Source of the DNA: Halomarina ordinaria
GTDB taxonomy: Archaea; Halobacteriota; Halobacteria; Halobacteriales; Haloarculaceae
NCBI RefSeq assembly: GCF_030553305.1
Contig: NZ_JARRAH010000001.1
Location: 496,001 to 560,000, forward strand
Direction of reading: 5' to 3'
Length of the DNA stretch: 64,000 nt
Shown here piece by piece: positions 8,250 through 16,581 of this stretch. Position numbers and translations under genes: made by a program. Every line of letters starts with the position of its first letter. Within the stretch, counting starts at the first letter, position 1. The notes under the pieces were generated by a model. The model was given only the letters and a program-made list of their open reading frames with translations, was not told where the DNA came from and did not search any database.

Positions 8250-8644
8250 CCGACCGTGACGACCTCGCAGTCGAGGCTCCGCCGGAGGTAGCGCTCGACG
8301 TCCGGGTCGTCCATCAGTTGTCGAATCATGCGCTGCCAGCGACTGGCCTGCTTGCGCCCGATGACGACCACGTCCGCGTTCTCGGCCGCCACCTCGTCGA
8401 GGATGGTCTCCTCGACCAGGAACCCCGAGCGGACGAGGTAGCGCGCGCTTGGCAGGGGACCGAGCAGCGACTCCACGTCGCGCTTGAGTTCCCGCCGCGT
8501 CACCGTCCCGCCGTTCTGGTAGAGGTTGACGTGGAGGATGGTGAGGTCGGCGTCCCGGTCGCGGGCGACGTTGACCCCCTCACGGAGCGTCGCCTCGGAG
8601 TGCTCCGACAGCGGATAGCGGACGGGAACGACGACCTGCGTCAT
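8246..8644 (-). CDS. UspA-family universal stress protein
   Basis: The 132-residue single-domain protein has the Usp alpha/beta fold pattern: VVVPVRYPLSEHSEATL at the N-terminus, DLTILHVNLY in strand 2, and DVVVIGRKQAS before the last helix. The usual ATP-binding motif G-x2-G-x9-G-S/T is not present (it reads IGRKQASRWQRMI), so it probably belongs to the non-ATP-binding class. A GAAAAAG stretch about 25-30 nt upstream may be its promoter element. It is convergent with, and overlaps, the mscS gene. Confidence 0.85.
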   Translation of the reverse strand: MTQVVVPVRYPLSEHSEATLREGVNVARDRDADLTILHVNLYQNGGTVTRRELKRDVESLLGPLPSARYLVRSGFLVEETILDEVAAENADVVVIGRKQASRWQRMIRQLMDDPDVERYLRRSLDCEVVTVG

Positions 8645-8678
8645 GCGTTCGCTTCTCCGTGCACCCCTCTCAACTTTT

Positions 8679-10019
8679 TCATCGGAGTTCGACGCGTCCC
8701 TCGCGTTCGGGGTCGATACCGGTCGCGCGGGCGTAGTCCGCGAGTACCTCGTACTGGACCGCCGCCGACCCGACGCAGTGGGCGGGCGTGAGCGTCGGGA
8801 ACTCGTGGGCCGCCACCGTGAGATAGGCGTTCGTCGCCAGCCGGTAGGTGCGGTCGTCGTCCACCAACTCGCCGCCGACTCGCAGGTCGAGCACCTCGCT
8901 CGCGTCGCGGTCGTAGCGCACGCGCAACCCGCTGACGTGCGCCAGCCAGCGCGACTCCCCGTGGGCGTGGCTGTGCGCCTCGCGACAGAGCGCCCGGAGT
9001 TCCGCGCCCGTCACCCGCGCCAGCGCGACGGGTCCGTCGAAGGGGACGACGCTCGCCAGGTCGGCCACCGTGACGTCGCCGGCGAGCGGCGGTCCCTCGC
9101 GGATGCCGCCGCTGTTGTGGAGCGCGCAGTCGGCGTCCGTCGCCCAGCGGTAGGCGTCGGCGACGAAGTTCCCGATGCGACTCTCCCCGTCGTAGCGGTG
9201 CGACCGCGTGCGCTCGATGGGTCGCTCGACGTGTCCGACCACCTGCGAGAGCCCCGCCTCGCGCCGTCGGGTCTCGAAGTACTCGCGGAGGTCGGCGTCG
9301 GGCGTCGCGCCGTCGACGGCGTGGCGGGTGGCCGTCCCGGCGGCGAGGTCCACCTCGACGACGGCGTGGCCGTTCGCTCCCGGACGCGTACAGACGGTGC
9401 CCGCGACGCGCTCGAGACGCGGGACGTGGAGGTGGCCCCCGAGGACGGCGTCGACGTCGACGCGCTCCGCGAGGGCGTCGTCCATCCCCCCGAGGTGCGA
9501 GAGGACGACGAGGTAGTCCGCGCCCGCTCCCCGGAGTGCGGCGAGTTCGCGCTCGACGGCCGCGAGGGGGTCCTCGAACGTCAGGCCGTTGGCGCGCGGA
9601 CTCATCTCGCGGGTCAGCGGGTCGGTGACGCCGACGAGGCCGACGCGCGCGTCGGCCGTCTCGAGGACCGTCGAGGCGGTGACGCCCTCCTCGTGGCCGA
9701 AGGGACGGTCGCCGTCGCGGACGTTGGCGCTCAGCCAGCGCTGGGGCGACGCCCGGACGACCGCGCGCGTGGCGTCGAGGCCGTAGTCGAAGTCGTGGTT
9801 GCCGAAGGTCTCCGCGTCCGGACGGACCGCCTCGAAGAACGCGACCGACTGGCGCCCCCGCGCGACCAGCGGGAGGACCCCGGGAGCGGTGTCGTCGCCG
9901 GTCCCGACGACGAGCGCGTCCGGTCCGCGCAGGTCCTCGATACGCCCGGCGAGGCGGGCGAGGCGGTCGGGGTCGTCGTAGACCCCCTCGATGTCCGAGT
10001 AGTGGAGTAGCCGCGGCAT
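8679..10019 (-). CDS. Bifunctional metallophosphatase / 5'-nucleotidase family protein
   Basis: The 446-residue protein begins MPRLLHYSDIEGVYDD and has the calcineurin-like metallophosphatase motifs in order: GTGDDTAP, GNHDFDYGLDA, LSHLGG and GGHLHVPR. The C-terminal 5'-nucleotidase domain follows, with NFVADAYRW, HNSGGIREG and NPV-like substrate-loop residues. UshA-type relatives hydrolyse nucleotides or cyclic nucleotides using two metal ions. There is no signal peptide or anchor, unlike most of the family, so it should act in the cytoplasm. The start was set at the conserved methionine; the open frame extends upstream but runs into the divergent zinc-ribbon gene region. Confidence 0.87.
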   Translation of the reverse strand: MPRLLHYSDIEGVYDDPDRLARLAGRIEDLRGPDALVVGTGDDTAPGVLPLVARGRQSVAFFEAVRPDAETFGNHDFDYGLDATRAVVRASPQRWLSANVRDGDRPFGHEEGVTASTVLETADARVGLVGVTDPLTREMSPRANGLTFEDPLAAVERELAALRGAGADYLVVLSHLGGMDDALAERVDVDAVLGGHLHVPRLERVAGTVCTRPGANGHAVVEVDLAAGTATRHAVDGATPDADLREYFETRRREAGLSQVVGHVERPIERTRSHRYDGESRIGNFVADAYRWATDADCALHNSGGIREGPPLAGDVTVADLASVVPFDGPVALARVTGAELRALCREAHSHAHGESRWLAHVSGLRVRYDRDASEVLDLRVGGELVDDDRTYRLATNAYLTVAAHEFPTLTPAHCVGSAAVQYEVLADYARATGIDPEREGRVELR

Positions 10020-10111
10020 CGTCGGAGGCGCGCGGCGCCGGCACAAAGCCGTGTCGACCACACGTCGACCCGACCGTCGGAGTATTAGGGCCGGCGCGTG
10101 GAGGGGAGGGC

Positions 10112-10351
10112 ATGGAGGCACGTACGCACCCCGACGGGACGACGCTCTACGTCGACCGGACGGAACCGGAGCGCGGGTCGAAAGCGCCCTTCCTCGCCGT
10201 CTACCGCACCGAGGACGGCGAGCGCCGCTGGGGGTTCTTCTGTACGAACTGCGAGACGTTCGACAACGCCGTCGACGCGATGGGCCGCATCCAGTGCAAC
10301 CAGTGTCGCAACTTCCACAAGGCCGAGGAGTGGGACGCGGCCCACGAGTAG
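10112..10351 (+). CDS. Small zinc-ribbon protein of haloarchaea
   Basis: This is a 79-residue protein with CTNC near residue 44 and CNQC near residue 62, spaced as one zinc ribbon. It contains the aromatic segment RRWGFFCTNCETFDNAVDAMGRIQCNQC only in part listed here: the two knuckles flank a short helix. It resembles a small haloarchaea-specific family (I think DUF5816) with no known function. Similar ribbons bind nucleic acid or protein. It has its own start after a short intergenic gap and is divergent from the nucleotidase gene. Confidence 0.75.
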   Translation: MEARTHPDGTTLYVDRTEPERGSKAPFLAVYRTEDGERRWGFFCTNCETFDNAVDAMGRIQCNQCRNFHKAEEWDAAHE

Positions 10352-10438
10352 TTTCCCGCAGTCGGTACGTCTCTCCGCGGTGAGTTCGTGCCAATTCGTG
10401 ACAAAGATTAAGAGCCGTCGCATACAACCCGCAAACGA

Positions 10439-10756
10439 ATGGGGGTCGTTAACAAGCCGCTACTCGAGGAAGCGCGCGAGATATTCACCGGTCTCGGCTA
10501 CACGGTGACCGACCTCGGGTCGGAACTGAGAGCCGAGCGCAAGTGGCGCATCGTCTACGTCACGACCGACGACCCGTCGGAGGTCACCGAGGACGTCGAC
10601 CTCCGCTGTTTCGTCGCGAGCGAGGACCGCGCGTCACGACTGCGCGAACGGTTGCTCGACCGCGGCCCGGACTACGACTGGGCCGTCGTGAGCGTCGCCG
10701 AGGACGGAGCCTACGACGTCCTCCACCCACAGAGCAGTCAGGCGCTCCCGTCCTGA
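10439..10756 (+). CDS. Conserved haloarchaeal protein, unrecognised
   Basis: The 105-residue soluble protein (MGVVNKPLLEEAREIF) has alternating strands and helices: an N-terminal helix, GYTVTDLGSELRAERKWRIVYVT, and DYDWAVVSVAEDGAYDVLHP. I recall similar short haloarchaeal proteins annotated only as domains of unknown function. It has no cysteine pairs, membrane segment or recognisable catalytic motif. A GATTAAGA box about 30 nt before the ATG suggests its own leaderless promoter. Confidence 0.75.
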   Translation: MGVVNKPLLEEAREIFTGLGYTVTDLGSELRAERKWRIVYVTTDDPSEVTEDVDLRCFVASEDRASRLRERLLDRGPDYDWAVVSVAEDGAYDVLHPQSSQALPS

Positions 10757-10875
10757 GACCGGTCCCGTAGGAGAGACCGCTCCACTCCACGCGCCCCACG
10801 CGCGCCCGCCGCCCACGGACGCGCGTCAGCGGGTGCCACGAACGCCTTTTGTCCCTGCACGCGATAGACGACGGT

Positions 10876-11802
10876 ATGTTCGTGGGGCACGGTCTCGTGG
10901 CGTTCGCCCTCGTCGCCCTCGCCGCCCGCCGCGTCGGGTGGTCGCGCGAGCGCGCGCTCGCCGTCGGTCTCCTCGCCGCCGGGTTCGGCTTCCTCCCGGA
11001 CGTCGACATGCTCTACGCACCGGTCGGTCTCCTCGCCGGCGCCGACTCGCTGGTCGGGCTCGCGCAGGGGTTCTGGGACGCCAGCGCCGTCGTCCACCGC
11101 TCGATGACCCACTCGCTGGTCGTGGGGAGCGTCGCCGCCGTCGGCTTCGCGGCGTGGCGCTCGACGGACCGCGCCCGGCGCGCGCTCGGTTCGACGCTCC
11201 TCGTCGCGCTCGTCGCCGTCGGCGCCGCGGAGAGCGGCGGCCTCGGGGCGCTCGTGATGGGGGCGTTCGTCGCCGGCGGCGTCCTCCTCGTCGCAGGTGC
11301 CCGGCACCTCGACCTCTCGCCGAGCGCGGTGCTCGCCGCGGCGCTCGCCGGCCTGCTGACCCACCCGTTCGGCGACCTCTTCACCGGCGGGCCCCCGGCG
11401 CTGTTCTACCCGCTCGACGTACCTGTCTTCGACGGCTACGTGGCGCTGGCGGGCGACCCGACGCTCCACCTGCTCGGGGCGATGGGCGTCGAGTTGCTGG
11501 CGCTGTGGGCGGGCGTGGTCGCGTACCTCCACCTGACCGAGCGCCGGACCCGCGACGCGGTCCACCCGTGGGCGGCGTTCGGCCTCGCCTACGCGGGGGC
11601 GGTGCTCGCGGTGCCCGCGCCGACGCTCGACCTCTCGTACCCGTTCGTCTTCGGCATCCTCGGGGTCGGCGTCGTCGGCTGCGCGCCGCACGTGGTCCGT
11701 CGGGGCCGGCGTGAGCGCCTCGTCGCCACCGTCGTGACGGCGCTGGCCACCGTCTCGCTCGGCGCGCTCGCCTACACCGCGAGCTACCTCGCCGTCCTGT
11801 AA
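10876..11802 (+). CDS. Membrane-bound metal-dependent hydrolase, YdjM/DUF457 family
   Basis: This is a 308-residue integral membrane protein starting MFVGHGLVAFALVALAARR. Two family motifs are visible: FLPDVDMLYAP in the first loop and VVHRSMTHSLVVG, the HxxxTH pair expected to bind metal. Hydrophobic helices follow to the end, with a second His/Asp site in LLTHPFGDLFTGG. YdjM (LexA-regulated in Escherichia coli) and its relatives are predicted phospholipase-C-like or zinc-dependent hydrolases, but substrates are unknown. The start at 10876 was preferred over an upstream in-frame codon because it begins the conserved helix. Confidence 0.82.
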   Translation: MFVGHGLVAFALVALAARRVGWSRERALAVGLLAAGFGFLPDVDMLYAPVGLLAGADSLVGLAQGFWDASAVVHRSMTHSLVVGSVAAVGFAAWRSTDRARRALGSTLLVALVAVGAAESGGLGALVMGAFVAGGVLLVAGARHLDLSPSAVLAAALAGLLTHPFGDLFTGGPPALFYPLDVPVFDGYVALAGDPTLHLLGAMGVELLALWAGVVAYLHLTERRTRDAVHPWAAFGLAYAGAVLAVPAPTLDLSYPFVFGILGVGVVGCAPHVVRRGRRERLVATVVTALATVSLGALAYTASYLAVL

Positions 11803-11861
11803 ACCGGACGACGGGACGCACTGGGGAAAGCTTCTATCCTTTCGGTGTTTCTGTCCCGGAC

Positions 11862-12449
11862 ATGGAAACGAGCGACATCGGACGCGTCCTGCGGGACGCC
11901 CGCCTGAACGCCGGGTTGGCGTGGGCGCTCGTCGTCGTGGTCGCCCTCGTCGCGGTGCGAAACGCCCTCGACGGCGACCCGCTGTGGGCGGGGTTCGCGG
12001 CGCTCGTCGCGCTCGTGGCGGTGCTCCCGGCGGTGCGCCTGCGCTCGGTGCGCGCCATGCTCCCCTGGGAGGTCGTACTGCTCGCGGCGCTCCCACTGCT
12101 GGCCCGTCCCTTCGGGCCGGCGAGCCTCGGGGGGGTCGCGACCTACCTCTCGGTGGCGGCCATCGCGCTCATCATCGCCGTCGAACTGCACGTGTTCACG
12201 CCCGTCGAGATGAGCCACTCGTTCGCGGTGTTCTTCGTCGTCGTGGTGACGATGGCCACCGCCGGCGTCTGGGCCGTCACGCGCTGGAGCGCCGACATCT
12301 ACCTCGGCACCGGCTTCGACCTCGACGAGCGCGCGCTCATGTTCGAGTTCATCGCCTCGACCGCCGCGGGGGTCATCGCGGGCGTCGTCTTCGACGGGTA
12401 CTTCCGCCGGTACGCCAGGGCGTCCGACCGACTGGAGGTGCAGCCGTGA
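11862..12449 (+). CDS. Haloarchaeal integral membrane protein, first gene of a pair
   Basis: The 195-residue protein has five or so hydrophobic segments and ends in a cytoplasmic tail (GYFRRYARASDRLEVQP). The segment HVFTPVEMSHSFAVFFVV and the following acidic LGTGFDLDER loop look conserved, but I recognise no defined family. Its stop codon overlaps the GTG of the next gene in a GTGA motif at 12446-12449, so the two are almost certainly co-transcribed and translationally coupled. Together they may form a membrane complex. Confidence 0.8.
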   Translation: METSDIGRVLRDARLNAGLAWALVVVVALVAVRNALDGDPLWAGFAALVALVAVLPAVRLRSVRAMLPWEVVLLAALPLLARPFGPASLGGVATYLSVAAIALIIAVELHVFTPVEMSHSFAVFFVVVVTMATAGVWAVTRWSADIYLGTGFDLDERALMFEFIASTAAGVIAGVVFDGYFRRYARASDRLEVQP

Positions 12450-13108
12450 GGCTGCGCGACGTCCTCGATATCAGCGAGCGGCGCCAGCGCCAGCTGGTGC
12501 GGCTGATGGAACTCGGTCTCATCGGCATGTTCTTCATCGGTCTCGAACGCGGGAAGACCGGCATCGTCGTCAACACGACCGTCGCACTCGCGGTGACGCG
12601 CCTGCCGTCGCTGCTCGAACGGGACCTCCGCCTCCCGATGGACGCGGGCCTGACCCTGTGGATAACCACGGCGGTGTTCCTGCACGCGTTCGGTACCGTC
12701 GGTCTCCCCGGGACGGCGTCGACGCCCTACCAGTCGGTGTGGTGGTGGGACCACCTCACGCACACGCTGTCGTCGTCGGTCGTCGCCGCCGCCGGCTACT
12801 CGACGGCCCGGGCGCTCGAACTCCACTCCGACAGCAACCACTTCCCCGGCCCGTTCATGTTCGTGTACCTCCTCCTGTTCGTCATCGCCTTCGGCGTCCT
12901 CTGGGAGGTGGTCGAGTTCCTCATCGCGGAGGCGGCTGCCATGCTCGGCGGTGACCCCGTCCTCACGCAGTACGGTCTCGAAGACACCATGCTCGACCTC
13001 GTGTTCAACACCATCGGCGGGGTCATCGTCGCGCTCTGGGGAACCGCCCACCTCACCGACGTCGCCGACGCGCTGAGCCTCCGGCTGACGGCCCGCGAGG
13101 CGGAGTAG
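12446..13108 (+). CDS. YjdF/DUF2238-like integral membrane protein
   Basis: The protein is 220 residues from a GTG start coupled to the previous stop. It has about six hydrophobic segments, with the polar motifs WWDHLTHTLSSSVVAAAGY and GVLWEVVEFL embedded. The D-H-x2-H plus WE pattern resembles the DUF2238 (YjdF) membrane family, whose activity is unknown. A conserved aspartate near LTQYGLEDTMLDLVFNT follows before the last helix. The embedded His, Asp and Glu residues suggest a metal or proton site within the membrane, but that is inference. Confidence 0.75.
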   Translation: MRLRDVLDISERRQRQLVRLMELGLIGMFFIGLERGKTGIVVNTTVALAVTRLPSLLERDLRLPMDAGLTLWITTAVFLHAFGTVGLPGTASTPYQSVWWWDHLTHTLSSSVVAAAGYSTARALELHSDSNHFPGPFMFVYLLLFVIAFGVLWEVVEFLIAEAAAMLGGDPVLTQYGLEDTMLDLVFNTIGGVIVALWGTAHLTDVADALSLRLTAREAE

Positions 13109-13176
13109 GCCGGAGACGGCAGGACCTGCTGGCGCGTGCACACTTATGCCCGCGCCGGGAGTAGGAACCCGCCGCG

Positions 13177-13374
13177 ATGGTATACAAGAAGATAACCCTC
13201 ATCGGGAGCAGCGACGAGAGCTTCGACGACGCCGTCGACGACGCCATCGAGCGCGCCGACGAGACCCTCGACAACGTCCACTGGGTCGAGGTCAAGGAGT
13301 TCGGCGTCGAGATAGCGAGCGTCGACGACCGCGAGTATCAGGCCGAAGTCGAAGTCGCGTTCAAGATAGAGTAA
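13177..13374 (+). CDS. Dodecin, flavin-storage protein
   Basis: The 65-residue protein MVYKKITLIGSSDESF aligns end to end with Halobacterium dodecin. The isoalloxazine-stacking W36 (VHWVEV), Q55 (EYQAEV) and E45 are all present. Dodecins form hollow dodecamers that bind riboflavin or lumichrome pairs between tryptophans and buffer free flavin. It is monocistronic and convergent with the next gene. The length is usual for the family. Confidence 0.95.
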   Translation: MVYKKITLIGSSDESFDDAVDDAIERADETLDNVHWVEVKEFGVEIASVDDREYQAEVEVAFKIE

Positions 13375-13380
13375 GGCCGG

Positions 13381-14145
13381 TCAGTCGTCGGCCCCGGAGG
13401 TCGGTTCGTCGCTCATCCGCGGCGACCCCTCCCGAGCGCGTCGGAACCACCGGTCGACGTTGTCGGCGACGTAGTCGCGCCCGCCGAGGCCGAGCGCGAG
13501 GCCGACACCGATGGCGATGGCCGCGCCGAAGCCGTAGGCGACCGCGCGCGCCAGGATGTAGAGGATTCTCACGTCGACGCCCATCGTACTCAGCGCGATG
13601 ACGAGGACGGTGAAGTAGAGGAACAGGCGCACCCCCGTGGCGAACGCCCGCGCGTACGCCGTCTCCGCGACGCCCTCGGCGCGTTGGATGACGTCCGCGA
13701 CGAAGTCGGCCACGATGAACCCGAGGACGAGGATGACGAGCCCGGCGATGAACGCGGGCAGGTACGTCGCGGCCTCGCTGACGTACGCCGAGAGCACGTC
13801 GATGGCCAGCGCGTCGGCCGCCGCGAGGACCGCGAGGAAGTAGACGTAGTACGCGCCGATCTTCCCCAGCGCGCGGTCGACGCCGCCCGGCCCCGCCATC
13901 GAGGCGACCGGGGTGTCCCGGGCGCGGTCGTCGATGTCGACGGCGTCGGCCAGCCGGCGGATGACGGCGGCGACGACCCGGCCGACGACCCAGCCGACAA
14001 GGAGGATGAGTATCGCTCCCACGAGCCGCGGGAGGAACGCGAGCACCTGCGAGACCGTCTCCTGGAGGAACTCCGGGACGGTCTGTGCCTGAAACGCGAC
14101 GCTCCGTGAGGAGCGTGCGATTGCTGTCGAGAGTGTTTGGAACAT
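13381..14145 (-). CDS. Mechanosensitive-channel-like membrane protein (conserved TM helix family)
   Basis: The 254-residue protein has repeated membrane segments: FLPRLVGAILILLVGWVVG, VYFLAVLAAADAL, FIAGLVILVLGFIVADFV and AVAYGFGAAIAIGVGLALG. These match the 'conserved TM helix' repeat found in MscS-like relatives. The MscS beta domain is absent, and the protein ends in a basic then acidic tail. It may be a small-ion channel or an accessory subunit. A GTTTTTACA box about 25 nt upstream on the minus strand supports the start at 14145. Confidence 0.82.
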   Translation of the reverse strand: MFQTLSTAIARSSRSVAFQAQTVPEFLQETVSQVLAFLPRLVGAILILLVGWVVGRVVAAVIRRLADAVDIDDRARDTPVASMAGPGGVDRALGKIGAYYVYFLAVLAAADALAIDVLSAYVSEAATYLPAFIAGLVILVLGFIVADFVADVIQRAEGVAETAYARAFATGVRLFLYFTVLVIALSTMGVDVRILYILARAVAYGFGAAIAIGVGLALGLGGRDYVADNVDRWFRRAREGSPRMSDEPTSGADD

Positions 14146-14353
14146 CGCACCCGACGTTCGACACTTAGCTGTAAAAACTGCCGGCAGACATCTGCAAGTG
14201 GTGCCTGAAACGTACTATGACACTACGAATGTCGATTTCTTCGGAGTGACACGCGACCGGGAGTGCGACGACGCCGGGACCGTACTCTGGCCGTGGGAGC
14301 GAGACGGCCGTGGGTCGAGGAACGGAGGAGAACGGGCGGTGGGCGGTGGGCGA

Positions 14354-14713
14354 CTACGTCCGGAAGGACTCGCCGCATCCGCACTCGCTGACGGTGTTCG
14401 GGTTCTCGACGTGGAAGCCCGCGCCCTGCAGGCCGCCCTCGAAGTCGAGGACGCTCCCGTCGATGTAGCGCATGCTCGCCGGGTCGACGAACACGCGCAG
14501 GCCGTGGTGTTCGGAGATGGTGTCGTCCGGTTCCGGTGTGTCGTCGAAGCGCATCCCGTAGGAGAGTCCCGCACAGCCGCCCTGCTGGACGAACAGGCGG
14601 AGTCCAGCCTCGTCGGTGTCGAGCCCCTCCTGTTCGAGCAACGAGAGCGCCTGCTCTGCGGCCCCCGTCGTCACCTCCACGGACGCGTCCGCGTGTGCGG
14701 TCGTGCTACTCAT
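14354..14713 (-). CDS. A-type iron-sulfur carrier (HesB/IscA/ErpA family)
   Basis: The 119-residue protein holds the three conserved cysteines of A-type carriers: C47 in QGGCAGLSYGM and the C-terminal pair C111 and C113 in ECGCGESF. These proteins receive a nascent Fe-S cluster and pass it to target enzymes. The first ten residues are a variable tail. The gene is alone, and the roughly 200 bp up to the MscS-like gene hold nothing I can identify. A NifU-type protein elsewhere in the window (43613-43918) could be a partner. Confidence 0.92.
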   Translation of the reverse strand: MSSTTAHADASVEVTTGAAEQALSLLEQEGLDTDEAGLRLFVQQGGCAGLSYGMRFDDTPEPDDTISEHHGLRVFVDPASMRYIDGSVLDFEGGLQGAGFHVENPNTVSECGCGESFRT

Positions 14714-14835
14714 ACCTCACAGTCTCGCCCCGAGGAGGTTAACCCTGACGCCGATGCGACGTCCGCCCCCCGACCGATTCGACACGACGGTCGCGTCATC
14801 GACGCGTGCTTGTCCCGCGACGTCGAAGCTCACCC

Positions 14836-15252
14836 GTGACGACGACCACCCGCGAACTGACCGCCGAGAGCGACCGTCGCGCGGCGTGCTCGCTCCTCGC
14901 ACAGCTCTTCTCAGACGTCGAGGAGGACCGCATCCGCGGGTTCCTCGACGACGACGCCTACCACCTCTTCGGCCGGTTCGCCGACGGGACGCTCGTCGGC
15001 GTCGCCGGCGCCTCCGTGCGCCCGGTGCTCCACCACGAGCGCCACGTCTGGCTCTCCGACCTCGTGGTCGACGCCGACCGCCGGGGGGAGGGTCACGGCG
15101 CGCGCCTGCTCGGGTTCGTCGAGGAGTGGGCCCGCGAGCGGGACTGCGACCTCGTCGCGTTCGCGGTCCGCGCGGGAAACGACGGCGCGGAGCGGTTCTA
15201 CGAGGCCCACGGCTACGAGGCGTGGGGCAGCGTGTACGAGCGGCGGCTGTGA
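14836..15252 (+). CDS. GNAT-family N-acetyltransferase
   Basis: This is a 138-residue single GNAT domain. The VWLSDLVVDADRR strand and GEGHGARLLGFVEEWA pyrophosphate loop and helix are clear, and GNDGAERFYEAHGYE gives the C-terminal motif. I set the start at the GTG at 14836 (MTTTTRELTAES) because the codons before it lack conserved sequence. The substrate is unknown. It is convergent with hisD, seven bases apart. Confidence 0.83.
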   Translation: MTTTTRELTAESDRRAACSLLAQLFSDVEEDRIRGFLDDDAYHLFGRFADGTLVGVAGASVRPVLHHERHVWLSDLVVDADRRGEGHGARLLGFVEEWARERDCDLVAFAVRAGNDGAERFYEAHGYEAWGSVYERRL

Positions 15253-15258
15253 ACGGGC

Positions 15259-16536
15259 CTACTCCTCCTCGAAGCGCACCTCGACGCTCGCGGCGTGGGC
15301 TTCGAGGCCCTCGGCGCGCGCGAGCGTCGTGACGGTGTTCCGGAGGTCCGCGAGGCCGGACTCCGAGAGGCGCTGGACGGTCGTCGAGCGCAGGAACGTC
15401 TCGACGGAGAGGCCGCCGAACACCCGCGCGCCCCCGTTGGTCGGGAGGACGTGGTTCGTCCCGCTGGCGTAGTCGCCGGCCGCGACGGGGGTGTGTGGCC
15501 CGAGGAAGACGCTCCCGGCGTTGCTGATGCGGTCGAGGAGCGCCTCGTCGTCGTCCGCCAGGACGACCAGGTGCTCGGCGGCGTACTCCTCGGCGAACAG
15601 CACGGCCTCGGGCATCGACCGGGCGTGGAAGACGCCGCTCGCCTCGTTCGAGAGCGCCTCGCGGACGACGTCGCTGCGCTCGCGCTCCCCGGCCTGTCGG
15701 TCGACTTCCTCGCGGACGGCCTCGGCCAGGTCCTCGTCGTCGGTGACGGCGACGACGGAGGCGTTCGCGTCGTGTTCGGCCTGCGCGACGAGTTCGGCCG
15801 CCACGTACCGGGGGTTCGCGTCCCCGTCGGCGAGGACGAGCACCTCGCTCGGCCCCGCGAGGAAGTCGATGGCGACGTCGCCGCGCACCTCGGCCTTCGC
15901 GGCGGTGACGAAGCGGTTGCCCGGCCCGACCACCTTCTCGACGCTCGAGACGGTCTCGGTGCCGTAGGCGAGCGCGGCGATGGCCTGCGCGCCGCCGACC
16001 TGGTAGACGGCGTCCGCGCCGGCGAGGTTGATGGCGGCGAGCGTCGCGTCGTTCAGTTCCTCGGCCGGCGGAGTGACGACGGCGACGTGTTCGACGCCCG
16101 CGACGACGGCGGGGACGACGCCCATCAGCGCGCTGGAGGGGTAGGCGGCCGCCCCGCCGGGGACGTACACGCCGACGCGCTCGATGGGGCGGAACCGCCG
16201 CCCGAGTTCCCGGCCGGGGGAGAACTCGCGGCGCCAGTCATCGGGCAGTTGCGCCTCGTGGAACTCGCGGACGTTCGCCGCGGCCGTCTCGATGTGGTCG
16301 CGCAGGTCGGGGTCCACCGTCTCGGCGGCGCGTTCGGCCTCGTCGGTGATGTCGAGGTTCCCCACCTCGACGCCGTCGAACTCGCTCGTGTACTCCCGGA
16401 GGGCGACGTCCCCTTCCGTCCGGACGCGCTCGACGATGTCGCGGGCGGTTTCGCTGGCCGCGTCGACCCCCGCGTCGCGCTCGAAGAGCGCGCGACGGTC
16501 GGCCGGACCGAGGTCCGCGACGCGTCTGACGTTCAT
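15259..16536 (-). CDS. hisD: Histidinol dehydrogenase
   Basis: The 425-residue enzyme oxidises L-histidinol to L-histidine in two NAD-dependent steps, the last reactions of histidine synthesis. Family signatures are complete: VGVYVPGGAAAYPSS, VVGPGNRFVTAAK, the zinc ligands in AELVAQAEHDANA, the catalytic Glu-His pair in YAAEHLVVL, GPHTPVAAGDYASGTNHVLPT, and the late histidine in LEAHAASV. The length is normal. No other his gene is nearby, as is common in haloarchaea, where the pathway genes are scattered. Confidence 0.97.
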   Translation of the reverse strand: MNVRRVADLGPADRRALFERDAGVDAASETARDIVERVRTEGDVALREYTSEFDGVEVGNLDITDEAERAAETVDPDLRDHIETAAANVREFHEAQLPDDWRREFSPGRELGRRFRPIERVGVYVPGGAAAYPSSALMGVVPAVVAGVEHVAVVTPPAEELNDATLAAINLAGADAVYQVGGAQAIAALAYGTETVSSVEKVVGPGNRFVTAAKAEVRGDVAIDFLAGPSEVLVLADGDANPRYVAAELVAQAEHDANASVVAVTDDEDLAEAVREEVDRQAGERERSDVVREALSNEASGVFHARSMPEAVLFAEEYAAEHLVVLADDDEALLDRISNAGSVFLGPHTPVAAGDYASGTNHVLPTNGGARVFGGLSVETFLRSTTVQRLSESGLADLRNTVTTLARAEGLEAHAASVEVRFEEE

Positions 16537-16581
16537 ACCCGCGGCTTCGGAAGGGGTGCGGAAAACGGTTGCTGACCCGCG

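Noticed and set aside
6827-8791. A 654-residue open frame overlapping mscS
   Set aside because: It reads through mscS in another frame and through uspA antisense, and has Arg/Pro-rich sequence with no recognisable domain.
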